DNA from: JBAZYK01 sp964582265
GTDB taxonomy: Bacteria > Patescibacteriota > Gracilibacteria > UBA1369
Direction: 5' to 3'
Assembly (NCBI GenBank): GCA_964582265.1
Contig: CAZOQT010000024.1
Coordinates: 1 to 17,579, forward strand
Length of the DNA: 17,579 bases
The notes under the pieces are model-generated. The model searched no databases, was not told the DNA's origin, and was given only the letters and a program-made list of their open reading frames with translations. How positions within the stretch are numbered: the stretch's first letter is position 1; each line of letters starts with the position of its first letter. The translations under genes and the position numbers were made by a program. This document shows positions 1 through 7,821 of this stretch, piece after piece.

Positions 1-1213
1 CTGTTACAAAGTCTGCGAATTCTTCAATTGTAAAATCGCGGCCGACGTTAACATTTACTAAATCCATGTGCTTTTTGTTGGCGCCAGTCACCATATTTTT
101 AACATCCTTGATCGAGTTATCGGCCACAAAATAAAGCGCATTCTTTTCTCCAGGATTATGTTTTGGACCACCCTTAACTTTTTCATGCCCAACTGGAGAA
201 ATAAATCCCTGCACTAAGCCAAGTTCTTCTAGTTCTTTTGGATTTGCTGTTCTAATCTGAGCACTCAAAAATCTGGAAAGTTTGTCCTCGTTGATTTGCA
301 AATCTCCACGAATGCAAACGCCAATAAAGCCATCATAACCTTTGGCGCCAACTGGCTGCACTTTATAAATTACGGTCTTCAAAACCTTTGACGCAGGAAC
401 GTTGTGAGCTTTAGCGCTTGCCTCAATATTAAATTCGCGTTCAGCTTTAACTTCTTTCATTGGCAGTTCTTTTTCTTCTTTATGAGGATTTTGGACCTTA
501 CCAACTGCCACTTCCAGATTTTGGGCGATGTTACATTTTTTGCAGACCATAATTTTGTCTTCACCGGCTACAGTTTCTACCGAAAACTCATGCGAAATCT
601 TATCGCTAAAAATGCCGCCACTGGCCTCAACCACGTATGCTTTCAAGCCGCAACGCTCATAAACTTTAAGATAAGCTTCTTTAACTCGATCATAATATTT
701 ATCCAAATTTTCGTCAGTTGTATGAAAGCTATACATGTCATTCATGCCGAATTCACGACCGCGCAGCAGACCAGACTTAGCGCGAGGTTCATTACGAAAT
801 TTGGTTTGAATTTGATAAACCGCAAAAGGCAGATCTTTGTGACTCATCACAAATTTGCCGGCGAGGGGAGTGACAGTTTCCTCATGGCTAGGACCAAAAA
901 CAAAGTCTTTGTCACCAGCGCCTTTAGTGCGATACAAAATGGCATCAGCAGTCTTATTGCGACCTGTAGCTTCCCAAAGTTCAATCGGATGAAGCGAAGG
1001 CATCAAAATTTCCTGGCCATCAACCGCATTCATTTCTTCACGAATGATTTGCTTAATTTTTTCCAGAACCCTCAGTCCCAAAGGCAAAAATGTGTAAACA
1101 CCAGCGGTCAGTTTATCCACAAAACCGGCTTGCGTTAAATATTTAGCATTAACGGAATCGCTGTCATGAGGAGCTTCCAGTTTAGTTCGTCCAAAAAGTT
1201 GGGAGTAGCGCAT
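1..1213 (-). CDS. proS: Prolyl-tRNA synthetase, C-terminus cut by window edge
   Basis: This enzyme charges tRNA-Pro with proline in the cytoplasm. The first 404 residues are visible and the anticodon-binding domain lies beyond the left edge. The N-terminus (MRYSQLFGRTKLEAP, then the AG-KL-AG-Y---P-G segment) is typical of bacterial ProRS. GPSHEE (about 108) and the class II motif 2 KFRNEPR (138-144) are present, followed by GREFGMNDMYSF. An insertion (editing) domain follows from about 230. It contains LKT with Lys279, which falls at the same number as the E. coli editing lysine, and the VTGANKKH segment near 376. The enzyme can therefore probably clear Ala-tRNA-Pro. The ATG at 1213 matches the family N-terminus; no Shine-Dalgarno precedes it. 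The frame is intact throughout. The gene reads leftward, in the same direction as rfbB but beyond a terminator, and has its own likely promoter. Family assignment is near certain. Confidence 0.96.
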   Translation of the reverse strand, partial: MRYSQLFGRTKLEAPHDSDSVNAKYLTQAGFVDKLTAGVYTFLPLGLRVLEKIKQIIREEMNAVDGQEILMPSLHPIELWEATGRNKTADAILYRTKGAGDKDFVFGPSHEETVTPLAGKFVMSHKDLPFAVYQIQTKFRNEPRAKSGLLRGREFGMNDMYSFHTTDENLDKYYDRVKEAYLKVYERCGLKAYVVEASGGIFSDKISHEFSVETVAGEDKIMVCKKCNIAQNLEVAVGKVQNPHKEEKELPMKEVKAEREFNIEASAKAHNVPASKVLKTVIYKVQPVGAKGYDGFIGVCIRGDLQINEDKLSRFLSAQIRTANPKELEELGLVQGFISPVGHEKVKGGPKHNPGEKNALYFVADNSIKDVKNMVTGANKKHMDLVNVNVGRDFTIEEFADFVT

Positions 1214-1276
1214 AAAAAAGAAACGTGAAAAACGTAAATAAAAACAATTAATAGGACAGTAAATTTATCCGTGTGC

Positions 1277-1287
1277 ATTCTAGCACA
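1277..1287 (-). promoter_or_regulatory. Probable proS promoter (extended -10)
   Basis: On the minus strand TGCTAGAAT forms an extended -10 (TAGAAT at 1282-1277, TG at 1285-1284). No good -35 lies 16-18 bp upstream. The expected start is near 1270, giving a leader of about 57 nt. The -10 is the loop of a perfect inverted repeat, TGTGC (1272-1276) and GCACA (1283-1287), which could be an operator. Confidence 0.4.
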
Positions 1288-1304
1288 GACAATTTGCCAA
1301 GACT

Positions 1305-1337
1305 ACAAAAAGAGCCCCTTTGATGGAGGCTTTTTTA
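1305..1337 (-). terminator. Intrinsic terminator downstream of rfbB
   Basis: On the minus strand AGCC-bulge-CC pairs across a six-base loop (stem 1313-1331) and is followed by CTCTTTTTG. A T-run also follows on the plus side (1331-1336), so it could work both ways. It lies 20-50 bp after the rfbB stop and separates that gene from proS. Confidence 0.65.
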
Positions 1338-1356
1338 CCGAATTTGGCCACAAAGC

Positions 1357-2403
1357 CTATCTCGTCGTTGGCTGTGGATTCTCACTAACAACTTTAAAAT
1401 TTTTGAGTTCAGGGTGCTGTTTTGAAACCAGCTTTTCTACCCAGTCCTGATTTTTCTGGTACCATTCAAAAGTTTTCTGAATGCCCTGGTCAAAAGTCAC
1501 AGATGGCTTCCAACCAAGCTCACGCTCAATTTTAGAAGGATCCATAGCATATCGGCGATCATGCGCTTTGCGATCCTCCACAAATGTAATCAAATCCTCG
1601 CTCTTGCCCAAAAATTTCAAAATGTGGCTGGTGATTTCCAGGTTAGTATATTCGTTATGTCCGCCAATATTGTAAACCTCGCCATAATTTTTGCTTTCCA
1701 CAATCAGATCAATCGCCGAGCAGTGATCTTCCACATAAAGCCAATCGCGCACATTCAGTCCATCGCCATAAACAGGCAACGGTTTATTTTCGCTCGCTAA
1801 ACGGAAAAAGAAAGGGATCAATTTTTCTGGAAACTGATATGGGCCATAATTATTTGAACAACGGCTAATAGTAATCGGCATTTTGTAAGTCTCGAAATAA
1901 GACTGCACCAAAAGGTCCGCCGCCGCTTTACTGGCAGCATAAGGACAGTTCGGATTAATTGGAGTTTTCTCCGTAAAATAATCTTTTGAGCCGGTTCCCA
2001 GATCGCCATAAACTTCGTCTGTAGAAATTTGATGATAACGCTTTGTCTTATTTTCTCGCGCGGCAAGCAACAAATTATGCGTGCCCATAATGTTGGTCTG
2101 CACAAAAATTTGCGGGTCGATGATACTGCGGTCCACATGGGTTTCCGCCGCAAAGTTCACCACAATATCAAAATTTTCTCGGGCAAACAGGTCGTTGATG
2201 AATTGTTGATCAGCGATGTCGCCTTCTATAAAGTGGACCTTGGACAAATCAGATTTCAGCAGTGAAGCAATATTGTCTAAATTGCCGGCATAAGTCAGTT
2301 TATCCAAAACCACAATTTGATCCTGGGGATGATGCTTTGCACGGAAGTGCACATAATTTGAGCCAATAAACCCCGCCCCGCCTGTAATAAGAATTTTAGA
2401 CAT
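1357..2403 (-). CDS. rfbB: dTDP-glucose 4,6-dehydratase
   Basis: This NAD-dependent extended short-chain dehydrogenase converts dTDP-glucose to dTDP-4-keto-6-deoxyglucose, the branch point for rhamnose and other deoxysugars. Seen here: the Rossmann motif GGAGFIG at 8-14, the catalytic triplet TDE at 128-130, and YAASK (Tyr155, Lys159). Also present are the family segments NFAAETHVDRSI, RCSNNYGPYQFPEKLIP and GDGLNVRDWLYVEDH. The length of 348 residues is normal. The open frame continues 41 residues further upstream, but that stretch is unlike the family and covers the likely promoter, so the start is the ATG at 2403 (MSKILITGG). The start has no Shine-Dalgarno. The stop is TAG. A plus-strand gene lies between this one and the fdtA-like gene, which encodes a homologue of an enzyme acting on this product. 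Confidence 0.96.
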   Translation of the reverse strand: MSKILITGGAGFIGSNYVHFRAKHHPQDQIVVLDKLTYAGNLDNIASLLKSDLSKVHFIEGDIADQQFINDLFARENFDIVVNFAAETHVDRSIIDPQIFVQTNIMGTHNLLLAARENKTKRYHQISTDEVYGDLGTGSKDYFTEKTPINPNCPYAASKAAADLLVQSYFETYKMPITISRCSNNYGPYQFPEKLIPFFFRLASENKPLPVYGDGLNVRDWLYVEDHCSAIDLIVESKNYGEVYNIGGHNEYTNLEITSHILKFLGKSEDLITFVEDRKAHDRRYAMDPSKIERELGWKPSVTFDQGIQKTFEWYQKNQDWVEKLVSKQHPELKNFKVVSENPQPTTR

Positions 2404-2428
2404 AATTTTTGTAATTGTTCGTATGCTT

Positions 2429-2452
2429 TTTATATCACTTTTACGTGTAAAA
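2429..2452 (-). promoter_or_regulatory. Probable rfbB promoter with palindrome
   Basis: On the minus strand TGATATAAA is an extended -10 (TATAAA at 2434-2429, TG at 2437-2436), about 25 nt before the ATG. No clear -35 is seen. Directly upstream is the perfect inverted repeat TTTTACGTGTAAAA (2439-2452), placed where a repressor or activator could act. Confidence 0.45.
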
Positions 2453-2465
2453 TCATACCCAAACC

Positions 2466-2478
2466 CGGAAAATTTCCG
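2466..2478. repeat. Perfect 13-bp palindrome CGGAAAATTTCCG
   Basis: Six-base arms flank a single central base. It lies in the divergent region between rfbB and the Ig-domain gene, 11 bp before the -35 box of the plus-strand promoter. It could be an operator for either gene; no function is shown. Confidence 0.5.
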
Positions 2479-2489
2479 AATACATGCAT

Positions 2490-2519
2490 TTGACAAATAT
2501 AAACAATATGTGATAGTAT
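2490..2519 (+). promoter_or_regulatory. Promoter of the Ig-domain gene
   Basis: A consensus TTGACA (2490-2495) is followed after 18 bp by TAGTAT (2514-2519), with TG at 2511-2512 forming an extended -10. Transcription should begin near 2526, giving a leader of about 25 nt. Confidence 0.7.
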
Positions 2520-2530
2520 AAAACAATTTA

Positions 2531-2550
2531 ATTAAATAAAATTAAATAAA
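2531..2550 (+). repeat. Tandem 10-bp duplication ATTAAATAAA
   Basis: Two exact copies stand immediately before the ATG of the Ig-domain gene and form most of its leader. There is no Shine-Dalgarno. The A/U-rich tract could be a ribosomal protein S1 binding site, and copy-number change could alter expression. Confidence 0.6.
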
Positions 2551-3825
2551 ATGAAAAATAAACAAAAGCTCTATTATAGCCTAGGCGCTCTTGGCACGTT
2601 GTTTGTAATAGTAGTTGCAGCAATCGCACTAAAGGGCAGCGGGTCAAATTTGACCGGGAATATAAGTGGGAACAATGTCGCAGCTCCAAAAGCGATTCCA
2701 GGTTCAGCCCCTTTTGTAAGTTCACCCGGTACATCAAAACCATCACCATATTCAACAAATCCGGATTTAAAATATAACAATGACCAGGTTCCACCTGATT
2801 TAACCGTAAAATACCCTGCCGGAGGAGAGAAAATTGAAGGATCAAATATAAAGGTTACTACTTACGTAAATGACAACGATAAAGTTTACAAAGTTGAATT
2901 CAGAAGCGCAGGTAATTTACTTGGCACAGTTTATGAACCTAATCCAAATTCAAATCACTATCAATTCAGTTTTGATACCACAAAGTACAGTAATAATTCT
3001 AAGGTATCACTAGATATCTGGGCATATGATAGAAAAGGTAATATCGCAAAAAAAAATGTCAGCTTTATTGTAGTGCCAACAGTAGATAAAGATCCACCAA
3101 CTGTAACAATTGATTCACCTTATGACGGGCAAACAATTCATGGCAATAACTTTACAATTACTGCTTACGCGATGGATAAAAGTTCAAAAGTGACTAAAGT
3201 TGAATTTCGCTCCGGCTTATTTTTTGAAGTATTGGGCACTTTGACCAAGCCCGATGCTCAAACTAACGCTTATAAATATTTTATTGATACTACAAAAATA
3301 CCAGAAGGTTCACAGATTTTAAGCGTTTGGGCATATGATGAAGCGGGTAATGTCGGCAAAAACACCATAAGTTTTAAGGTTGATAATAAGCCAGCTGGAC
3401 TTATTGTGACAGCACCTAAGGTAGGGGACGCGATTTTTCCACAAGATATTGTTGGCGATAATTACGCCATGCATAGCTTGATGTTAAAAATGAGCGTAGA
3501 CACAACAGAGGAGCTGAGCAGCATATTCTTTTACAACGCAGAAGGAAAAATGGAGGGATTAATCGAAAATCCACAATCTCATTATGATTTTGAATATATG
3601 GTTTTGCCAGTCACCTGGAAGGTTACTGAATACGATAATTTATGGGACGGCAAATATAAAAAAGTAGATTATTCATGGCCAAAGAAGTTGGCAGAAGGCG
3701 AGCATACAATAATGATTGTAGCCAAAGACAATAGCTATAATGTAAGCAACAAGACAATTACTTTTAATTTGGAATACAACGCAAAGACAGGAACCCCAAA
3801 ACTGACAATTAGGAGTATCAAATAA
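2551..3825 (+). CDS. Membrane-anchored protein with three Ig-like domains
   Basis: This 424-residue protein has a short basic N-terminus (MKNKQK) and one hydrophobic segment at about 8-27, which is a signal anchor or uncleaved signal peptide. A Gly/Ser/Pro/Asn-rich linker follows to about 79. Domains at about 80-175 and 181-277 are clear copies of each other: both contain KVEFRS, a D-T-T-K segment, and W-A-Y-D followed by G-N before the last strand. This is the pattern of bacterial Ig-like beta-sandwiches. A third, divergent copy (280-410) ends in a similar A-K-D-N---N-V-S-N-K-T-I-T-F strand. There are no enzyme motifs, cysteines or sorting signal. It most likely stands outside the cell on its N-terminal anchor, as an adhesin, stalk or wall-binding protein; the exact role is unknown. 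It has its own promoter. Its stop is 2 bp from the stop of the converging fdtA-like gene. Confidence 0.85.
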   Translation: MKNKQKLYYSLGALGTLFVIVVAAIALKGSGSNLTGNISGNNVAAPKAIPGSAPFVSSPGTSKPSPYSTNPDLKYNNDQVPPDLTVKYPAGGEKIEGSNIKVTTYVNDNDKVYKVEFRSAGNLLGTVYEPNPNSNHYQFSFDTTKYSNNSKVSLDIWAYDRKGNIAKKNVSFIVVPTVDKDPPTVTIDSPYDGQTIHGNNFTITAYAMDKSSKVTKVEFRSGLFFEVLGTLTKPDAQTNAYKYFIDTTKIPEGSQILSVWAYDEAGNVGKNTISFKVDNKPAGLIVTAPKVGDAIFPQDIVGDNYAMHSLMLKMSVDTTEELSSIFFYNAEGKMEGLIENPQSHYDFEYMVLPVTWKVTEYDNLWDGKYKKVDYSWPKKLAEGEHTIMIVAKDNSYNVSNKTITFNLEYNAKTGTPKLTIRSIK

Positions 3826-3827
3826 AT

Positions 3828-4217
3828 CTATTTCGCCTCCCCCAAAAACTCATTGAAATCGTAGATATATTTATCCTTCTCGTAGTTCATATTGGAAATT
3901 GCGCATAAGACAGCGCCAGGGGAGAAATCCTTAAATTCGCGCCAGCACATGCCTTCCATCACGATTGCGTCATCTGGACTCTGCATCTGGAATTCATGCC
4001 ATTTTTCGCCATCGTGAATGCGAGCGGTCATAGTGCCTTCCATGGCAACGTAAATCTTTTTTTCACCGCGCACAGCATGTCCGCCGCGATCCAGCTTTAC
4101 GCCTGTTACGTAATAAACTCGCTTAACCGGCCAATCAATGTAATCTTTTAATTCAATGGCACTCAAACTGCCGCGGGGGTCTGCGTGTGTCGGGATTTTA
4201 ACTCTCTCAAATTTCAC
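3828..4217 (-). CDS. FdtA/QdtA-type sugar 3,4-ketoisomerase homologue (cupin), catalytic His changed
   Basis: This 129-residue protein belongs to the WxcM-like/FdtA cupin family. Members turn dTDP-4-keto-6-deoxyglucose, the RfbB product, into the 3-keto isomer on the way to 3-amino or 3-acylamino sugars. Family features seen: DPRGSL (13-18), VKRVYYVTGV (31-40), RGGHA (44-48), EGTMTARIHDGEKW, EGMCWREFKDFSPGAVL, and a C-terminal Y-I-Y-D-F-NEFL. The usual H-A-H signature is H-A-V: His47 is kept but Val49 replaces the second histidine. In the Aneurinibacillus enzyme the pair is His49/His51. The protein may be inactive, altered in chemistry, or regulatory. The start is GTG at 4217; an in-frame TAG lies three codons upstream, so no earlier start exists. 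It follows infB by 21 nt and is probably co-transcribed with it. Confidence 0.85.
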   Translation of the reverse strand: MKFERVKIPTHADPRGSLSAIELKDYIDWPVKRVYYVTGVKLDRGGHAVRGEKKIYVAMEGTMTARIHDGEKWHEFQMQSPDDAIVMEGMCWREFKDFSPGAVLCAISNMNYEKDKYIYDFNEFLGEAK

Positions 4218-4238
4218 AAATTTCTAATTACTAATTAA

Positions 4239-6560
4239 CTACAGCGTCCTAATTCTCTTCTCAATCTTATAAGCCTCAAGAACATCACCTTCCAGCAATG
4301 GCATAAAGCCTTCGTAGCGGACACCGCATTCATTGCCTTCATTAATTTCATGAACGTTCTTTTCGCCATGTCTAAGTGACGTTATTTGTCCATCGCCTAC
4401 TTGTTGTTCGTTTCTAAAAATACGCAATTTTACTTTATTTTCCACATATCCTTTAACAATTTTACAACCCACCACCATTTCTTTTTTGCCGGTCATAAAT
4501 ACTTTACGTACCTCGGCCTTGCCCAAAATATTTTCCACCATTTCTGGCTCCAACAAGCCAGTTAAGATCTTCTTAATATCGTCAAGAAGTTTATAAATAA
4601 TTGTGTAATTTAAAACCTCAACACGTTCTCGCTCAGCCAATTTCTTAACGTTTAAATTTGCATCAACGTGAAAGCCCATGACGATACCATTCGCAGCTGC
4701 AGCCATCATCACATCAGATTCGTTAATTGCTCCAACACCAGACAAAATAATTTTAACACCAACATCCTCATTTTTTATTTGCGCGATAGACTGCTTTAAA
4801 GCTTCCAGCGAACCCTTTGTGTCTGCCTTCAAAACCAGCTTTAATTGCTTGAGTTGTTTTGAGCTGATCTGAGAAATAATTTCACCAACGCCACGTTTTT
4901 CAAGTAGAGCAGCTTCTTTAAGAGTCTTAACGTTAATTGCTTGAGCTCTGGCAATTTGCTCATTTGGCACAGCATGCAAAATATCACCAGAAAAAGGAGT
5001 CTCGCTAAGGCCTGCAATCAAAACAGGAGTCGAAGGAGGAGCCGCTTTCATGTTTTTGCCAAGCGCGTCTTTCATCACTTTAATGCGTCCGTGTGTAGAA
5101 CCAACAACTACATTGTCCATCACACGCAAAGTTCCAGTATTAATAATAACCGTAGCAATTGGACCTAAACTATGATCCAAATGCGCTTCAATTACAGTTC
5201 CAACAGCTTCACGATTTGGATTCGCACGCAAATTTTCCATTTCCGCCATCAATAAAACCATATCCAGCAATTGCTGGATTCCTTCTCCTGTTAACGCTGA
5301 AACCGGCACCATAATCGTTTTCCCACCCCATTCTTCTGGTACTAAACCAAACTGGCCAAGTTCTCCCTTAACACGATCAGGTGCTGCGCCAGGTTTATCG
5401 ATCTTATTAATTGCCACAATAATTGGTACTTCCGCATCTTGCGCATGATGAATTGCTTCTTCGGTTTGTGGCTTAATGCCTTCATCTGCAGCCACAACCA
5501 GGATCGCGATATCGGTTACTTTGGCTCCACGCGCACGCATAGCTGTAAAAGCTTCGTGACCAGGAGTATCAAGGAACGTTATCTTTTTTCCATTTTTTTC
5601 AACTTGATAAGCACCAATATGTTGAGTAATTCCGCCCGCCTCGCCAGCTACTACATGTGTTTCACGAATGCAATCAAGCAATGTTGTCTTACCATGATCA
5701 ACGTGTCCCATTACCACCACAATCGGTGCACGAGTTTGTAAATCAGCTGGATCATCTTCTTTAAGCATGGCTTTAATATTTCCTGTAAACACATCTTCCG
5801 CGCTGGCTTCACTGCGCTTCTTCTTAATTTTAATGTGTAGGTCATCCGCAATAATTTGTGCAGTGTCGTAATCTATTTGTTGATTGATGTTAGCCAAAAT
5901 ACCATTCTTCATCAGTTCGCCAATTACTTTTGCCGCACCTAGACCAGTCTTTTCTGCAAACTCTTTCACGGAAATTACCTCTGGAATTTCCACAGTTCGA
6001 TCTGTTACTGGCCTCAAAACTTGAGGATCAAATTTTTTAGAAGGTTTTTTAGAAGTATCTTTGCCCGCAGTTTGCTTTCTTTGTGTACGAATAAGTTCGC
6101 GTTCCATTTCCTGCGCGATTAGTTCATCATAGAGCTCAGCTTCTTCCAAGGGCTTTTCATCACCACCCAAAATTTCCTCGGCAATATCTACATGTGGGCC
6201 TTCAGAAATCGCAGCTTTGTTTATAGATTTTGGAGCAGAGGATTTGATGCTTTCTATCTGTTTGGTACTTTGCTCGCTTTCTTCCACCATTGGCAATTTT
6301 ACCTCAGCTGGTGCAATATCAGCTACTTTTGTCTTGCCGCTTTCTGATTTTATTTTTGAGGTTTTTGCAGCGGAACTACTTTTTTTTACTTTATTCTCTT
6401 TGGCGCTCTTGCTTGCAACTTTCTTGGCAGGAGCTTTTATAGCTTTAGTAGTCTTTACCGCAGCTTTTGCAGGCTTTTTTTCTACCTTCTTAGTCACTTT
6501 AGTCGCGCTCGTCTTTTTAGCAATAGTCTTCTTTTTGGGTTCTTCACTTTTTTTTGGCAT
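4239..6560 (-). CDS. infB: Translation initiation factor IF-2
   Basis: This GTPase brings formyl-Met-tRNA to the 30S subunit and promotes subunit joining. It has 773 residues. A Lys/Ala-rich, low-complexity N-terminus (1 to about 175) precedes an IF2_N-like helical domain (about 188-248). The G domain has GHVDHGKT (285-292), DTPGHE (331-336) and NKID (385-388), with switch I GGITQHIGAYQV and SALTGEG. Domain II, the IF-2 core domain and the C-terminal tRNA-binding domain follow, ending in ECGVRYEGF and a GDVLEAYKIEK segment typical of the C-terminus. It has its own promoter and about 30 nt of leader. The usual bacterial neighbours nusA and rbfA are absent; instead it is followed by the fdtA homologue. 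The stop is TAG. Confidence 0.98.
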   Translation of the reverse strand: MPKKSEEPKKKTIAKKTSATKVTKKVEKKPAKAAVKTTKAIKAPAKKVASKSAKENKVKKSSSAAKTSKIKSESGKTKVADIAPAEVKLPMVEESEQSTKQIESIKSSAPKSINKAAISEGPHVDIAEEILGGDEKPLEEAELYDELIAQEMERELIRTQRKQTAGKDTSKKPSKKFDPQVLRPVTDRTVEIPEVISVKEFAEKTGLGAAKVIGELMKNGILANINQQIDYDTAQIIADDLHIKIKKKRSEASAEDVFTGNIKAMLKEDDPADLQTRAPIVVVMGHVDHGKTTLLDCIRETHVVAGEAGGITQHIGAYQVEKNGKKITFLDTPGHEAFTAMRARGAKVTDIAILVVAADEGIKPQTEEAIHHAQDAEVPIIVAINKIDKPGAAPDRVKGELGQFGLVPEEWGGKTIMVPVSALTGEGIQQLLDMVLLMAEMENLRANPNREAVGTVIEAHLDHSLGPIATVIINTGTLRVMDNVVVGSTHGRIKVMKDALGKNMKAAPPSTPVLIAGLSETPFSGDILHAVPNEQIARAQAINVKTLKEAALLEKRGVGEIISQISSKQLKQLKLVLKADTKGSLEALKQSIAQIKNEDVGVKIILSGVGAINESDVMMAAAANGIVMGFHVDANLNVKKLAERERVEVLNYTIIYKLLDDIKKILTGLLEPEMVENILGKAEVRKVFMTGKKEMVVGCKIVKGYVENKVKLRIFRNEQQVGDGQITSLRHGEKNVHEINEGNECGVRYEGFMPLLEGDVLEAYKIEKRIRTL

Positions 6561-6596
6561 AGTTCAGATTAAAAATAGCCCTTTCAAGGCGATAGC

Positions 6597-6625
6597 AGTT
6601 TAAGAAAAAACATACCAATTGTCAA
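6597..6625 (-). promoter_or_regulatory. infB promoter
   Basis: On the minus strand TTGACA (6625-6620), a 17-bp spacer and TAAACT (6602-6597) form a good sigma-70 type promoter. Transcription should start near 6590, about 30 nt before the infB ATG. Confidence 0.7.
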
Positions 6626-6637
6626 ATCATCGAGCCC

Positions 6638-6659
6638 AAAAAATTGGCTTTAAAAAAGC
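6638..6659 (-). terminator. Weak candidate terminator after rmuC
   Basis: On the minus strand GCTTT-TTT-AAAGC (6659-6647) is followed by CAATTTTTT. The stem is only 5 bp and AT-rich, so termination between rmuC and infB is uncertain and some read-through is likely. Confidence 0.3.
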
Positions 6660-6695
6660 TAAAGTACCCCTCCGACACTTAGGAACAATACTGGA

Positions 6696-7796
6696 TTACT
6701 CCATTAATGGCTTCTCTAAAAGCAGAACTTCCATTTCGCCGCCGGTTGCTCCATCAGTGATTTTATAAACATCTTTATCCACTTTCTTAAACTCTTTAGA
6801 AGCCTGATTATACATGCTAACAGTTGTGCCAAGATGCGCGCCTAATTTATCCATATAGGTTTCATAACTTGCAAGGTGCCTGCCAAGCTCACCCACGCGC
6901 TTTATAATTTCTTGAACTGATTCTTCCATTTTTAGAGCCTTAAGTCCCTGCAAAACGGTTTCCAAATAAGCAAAAAAAGATGTTGGTGATACAATAATTA
7001 CATGTTTCTTAAAAGCATATTCAATTAAGTCCTGCGTATTAACCTCCACTGTACCAACATTATAAATTAGCAGGTTATAATAAATACCTTCTGCTGGCAT
7101 AAACATGAACGCAAAATCCGTAGTATCTTCCTGTGGACGAATATATTTTGATGTCTCATCAATGCGGTTTTTTAAATCTGTTTTAAAATCTTTTTCCAAC
7201 TGGTTGCGTCGTTCCTTGTCGTTTTCTTGCATTATGCGATTATACTTTTCCAACGAAAACTTGGCATCAATTGGGATGATTTTGCCGTTAAAAAAGATTA
7301 CCGCATCAACAATCTCTCCATTCTTAAATGGGTACTGCATTTGGTACTGTCCAGGCGCAAGTACGTTTCCAAGCAAAGTTTCCAAAAAATATTCTCCCAA
7401 GATTCCACGTTGCTTTGGATTTTTTAAAATATTTTCCAGGCTCTTCATTTGTTCGGCAAAGCCTACGACTTGCTTATTTGTTTCATCCAGTTTGGTCAAT
7501 TTTTTTGTAACTTCTTCAATGATTTTTGCGCTCTGTCCAAATTGTTTTTGCATAGTTTCTATTGAGCGATGCTGATGCTCAGTCAGTTGTTGCGTCATTT
7601 TATCTAATCTGATCTGCATTTCTTCGCGGTTCTTTGCTGTGCCATCCTGTACTGATTTTCGCAAATTTTCCATAAGCTGAAGCATCAACTTTTGAGTACT
7701 GTCGTCAGCTGGCTTTTGAAGACCTTTTAATTGCAAAAATAAATAGTAAATTGCACCCAAAATTACTATTCCCAAAATGACAGCAAAAATTTCCAT
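6696..7796 (-). CDS. rmuC: RmuC family DNA recombination protein
   Basis: RmuC proteins are membrane-anchored, coiled-coil proteins with a PD-(D/E)XK-like nuclease core that limit recombination at inverted repeats. This 366-residue copy has a transmembrane segment at about 4-21, a long coiled coil (about 30-125), and the RmuC core. Visible are RGILGEYFLETLL (130-142), EIVDAVIFFNGK with Asp164, and PIDAKF with Asp177 and Lys179. These are followed by FMPAEGIYYNLL and IIVSPTSFFAYLETV. The open frame extends 18 residues further to a TTG at 7850, but that TTG lies inside the -35 box of the promoter, so I start at the ATG at 7796, which begins just before the membrane segment. It lies directly downstream of the helicase-nuclease gene, and both process DNA. 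Confidence 0.92.
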   Translation of the reverse strand: MEIFAVILGIVILGAIYYLFLQLKGLQKPADDSTQKLMLQLMENLRKSVQDGTAKNREEMQIRLDKMTQQLTEHQHRSIETMQKQFGQSAKIIEEVTKKLTKLDETNKQVVGFAEQMKSLENILKNPKQRGILGEYFLETLLGNVLAPGQYQMQYPFKNGEIVDAVIFFNGKIIPIDAKFSLEKYNRIMQENDKERRNQLEKDFKTDLKNRIDETSKYIRPQEDTTDFAFMFMPAEGIYYNLLIYNVGTVEVNTQDLIEYAFKKHVIIVSPTSFFAYLETVLQGLKALKMEESVQEIIKRVGELGRHLASYETYMDKLGAHLGTTVSMYNQASKEFKKVDKDVYKITDGATGGEMEVLLLEKPLME

Positions 7797-7821
7797 AAAA
7801 TTATTTAAAAAATCTTTTCCA

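Noticed and set aside
404..1138. Plus-strand open frame of 244 codons
   Set aside because: It is the antisense shadow of proS, whose minus-strand frame matches the family over its full visible length.
2404..2526. 41-residue N-terminal extension of rfbB
   Set aside because: It resembles no part of the family and covers a likely promoter and palindromes; the canonical N-terminus begins at 2403.
6217..6603. Plus-strand hydrophobic open frame
   Set aside because: It is the complement of the Lys/Ala-rich IF-2 N-terminus, which creates a false Phe/Leu/Ala-rich frame.
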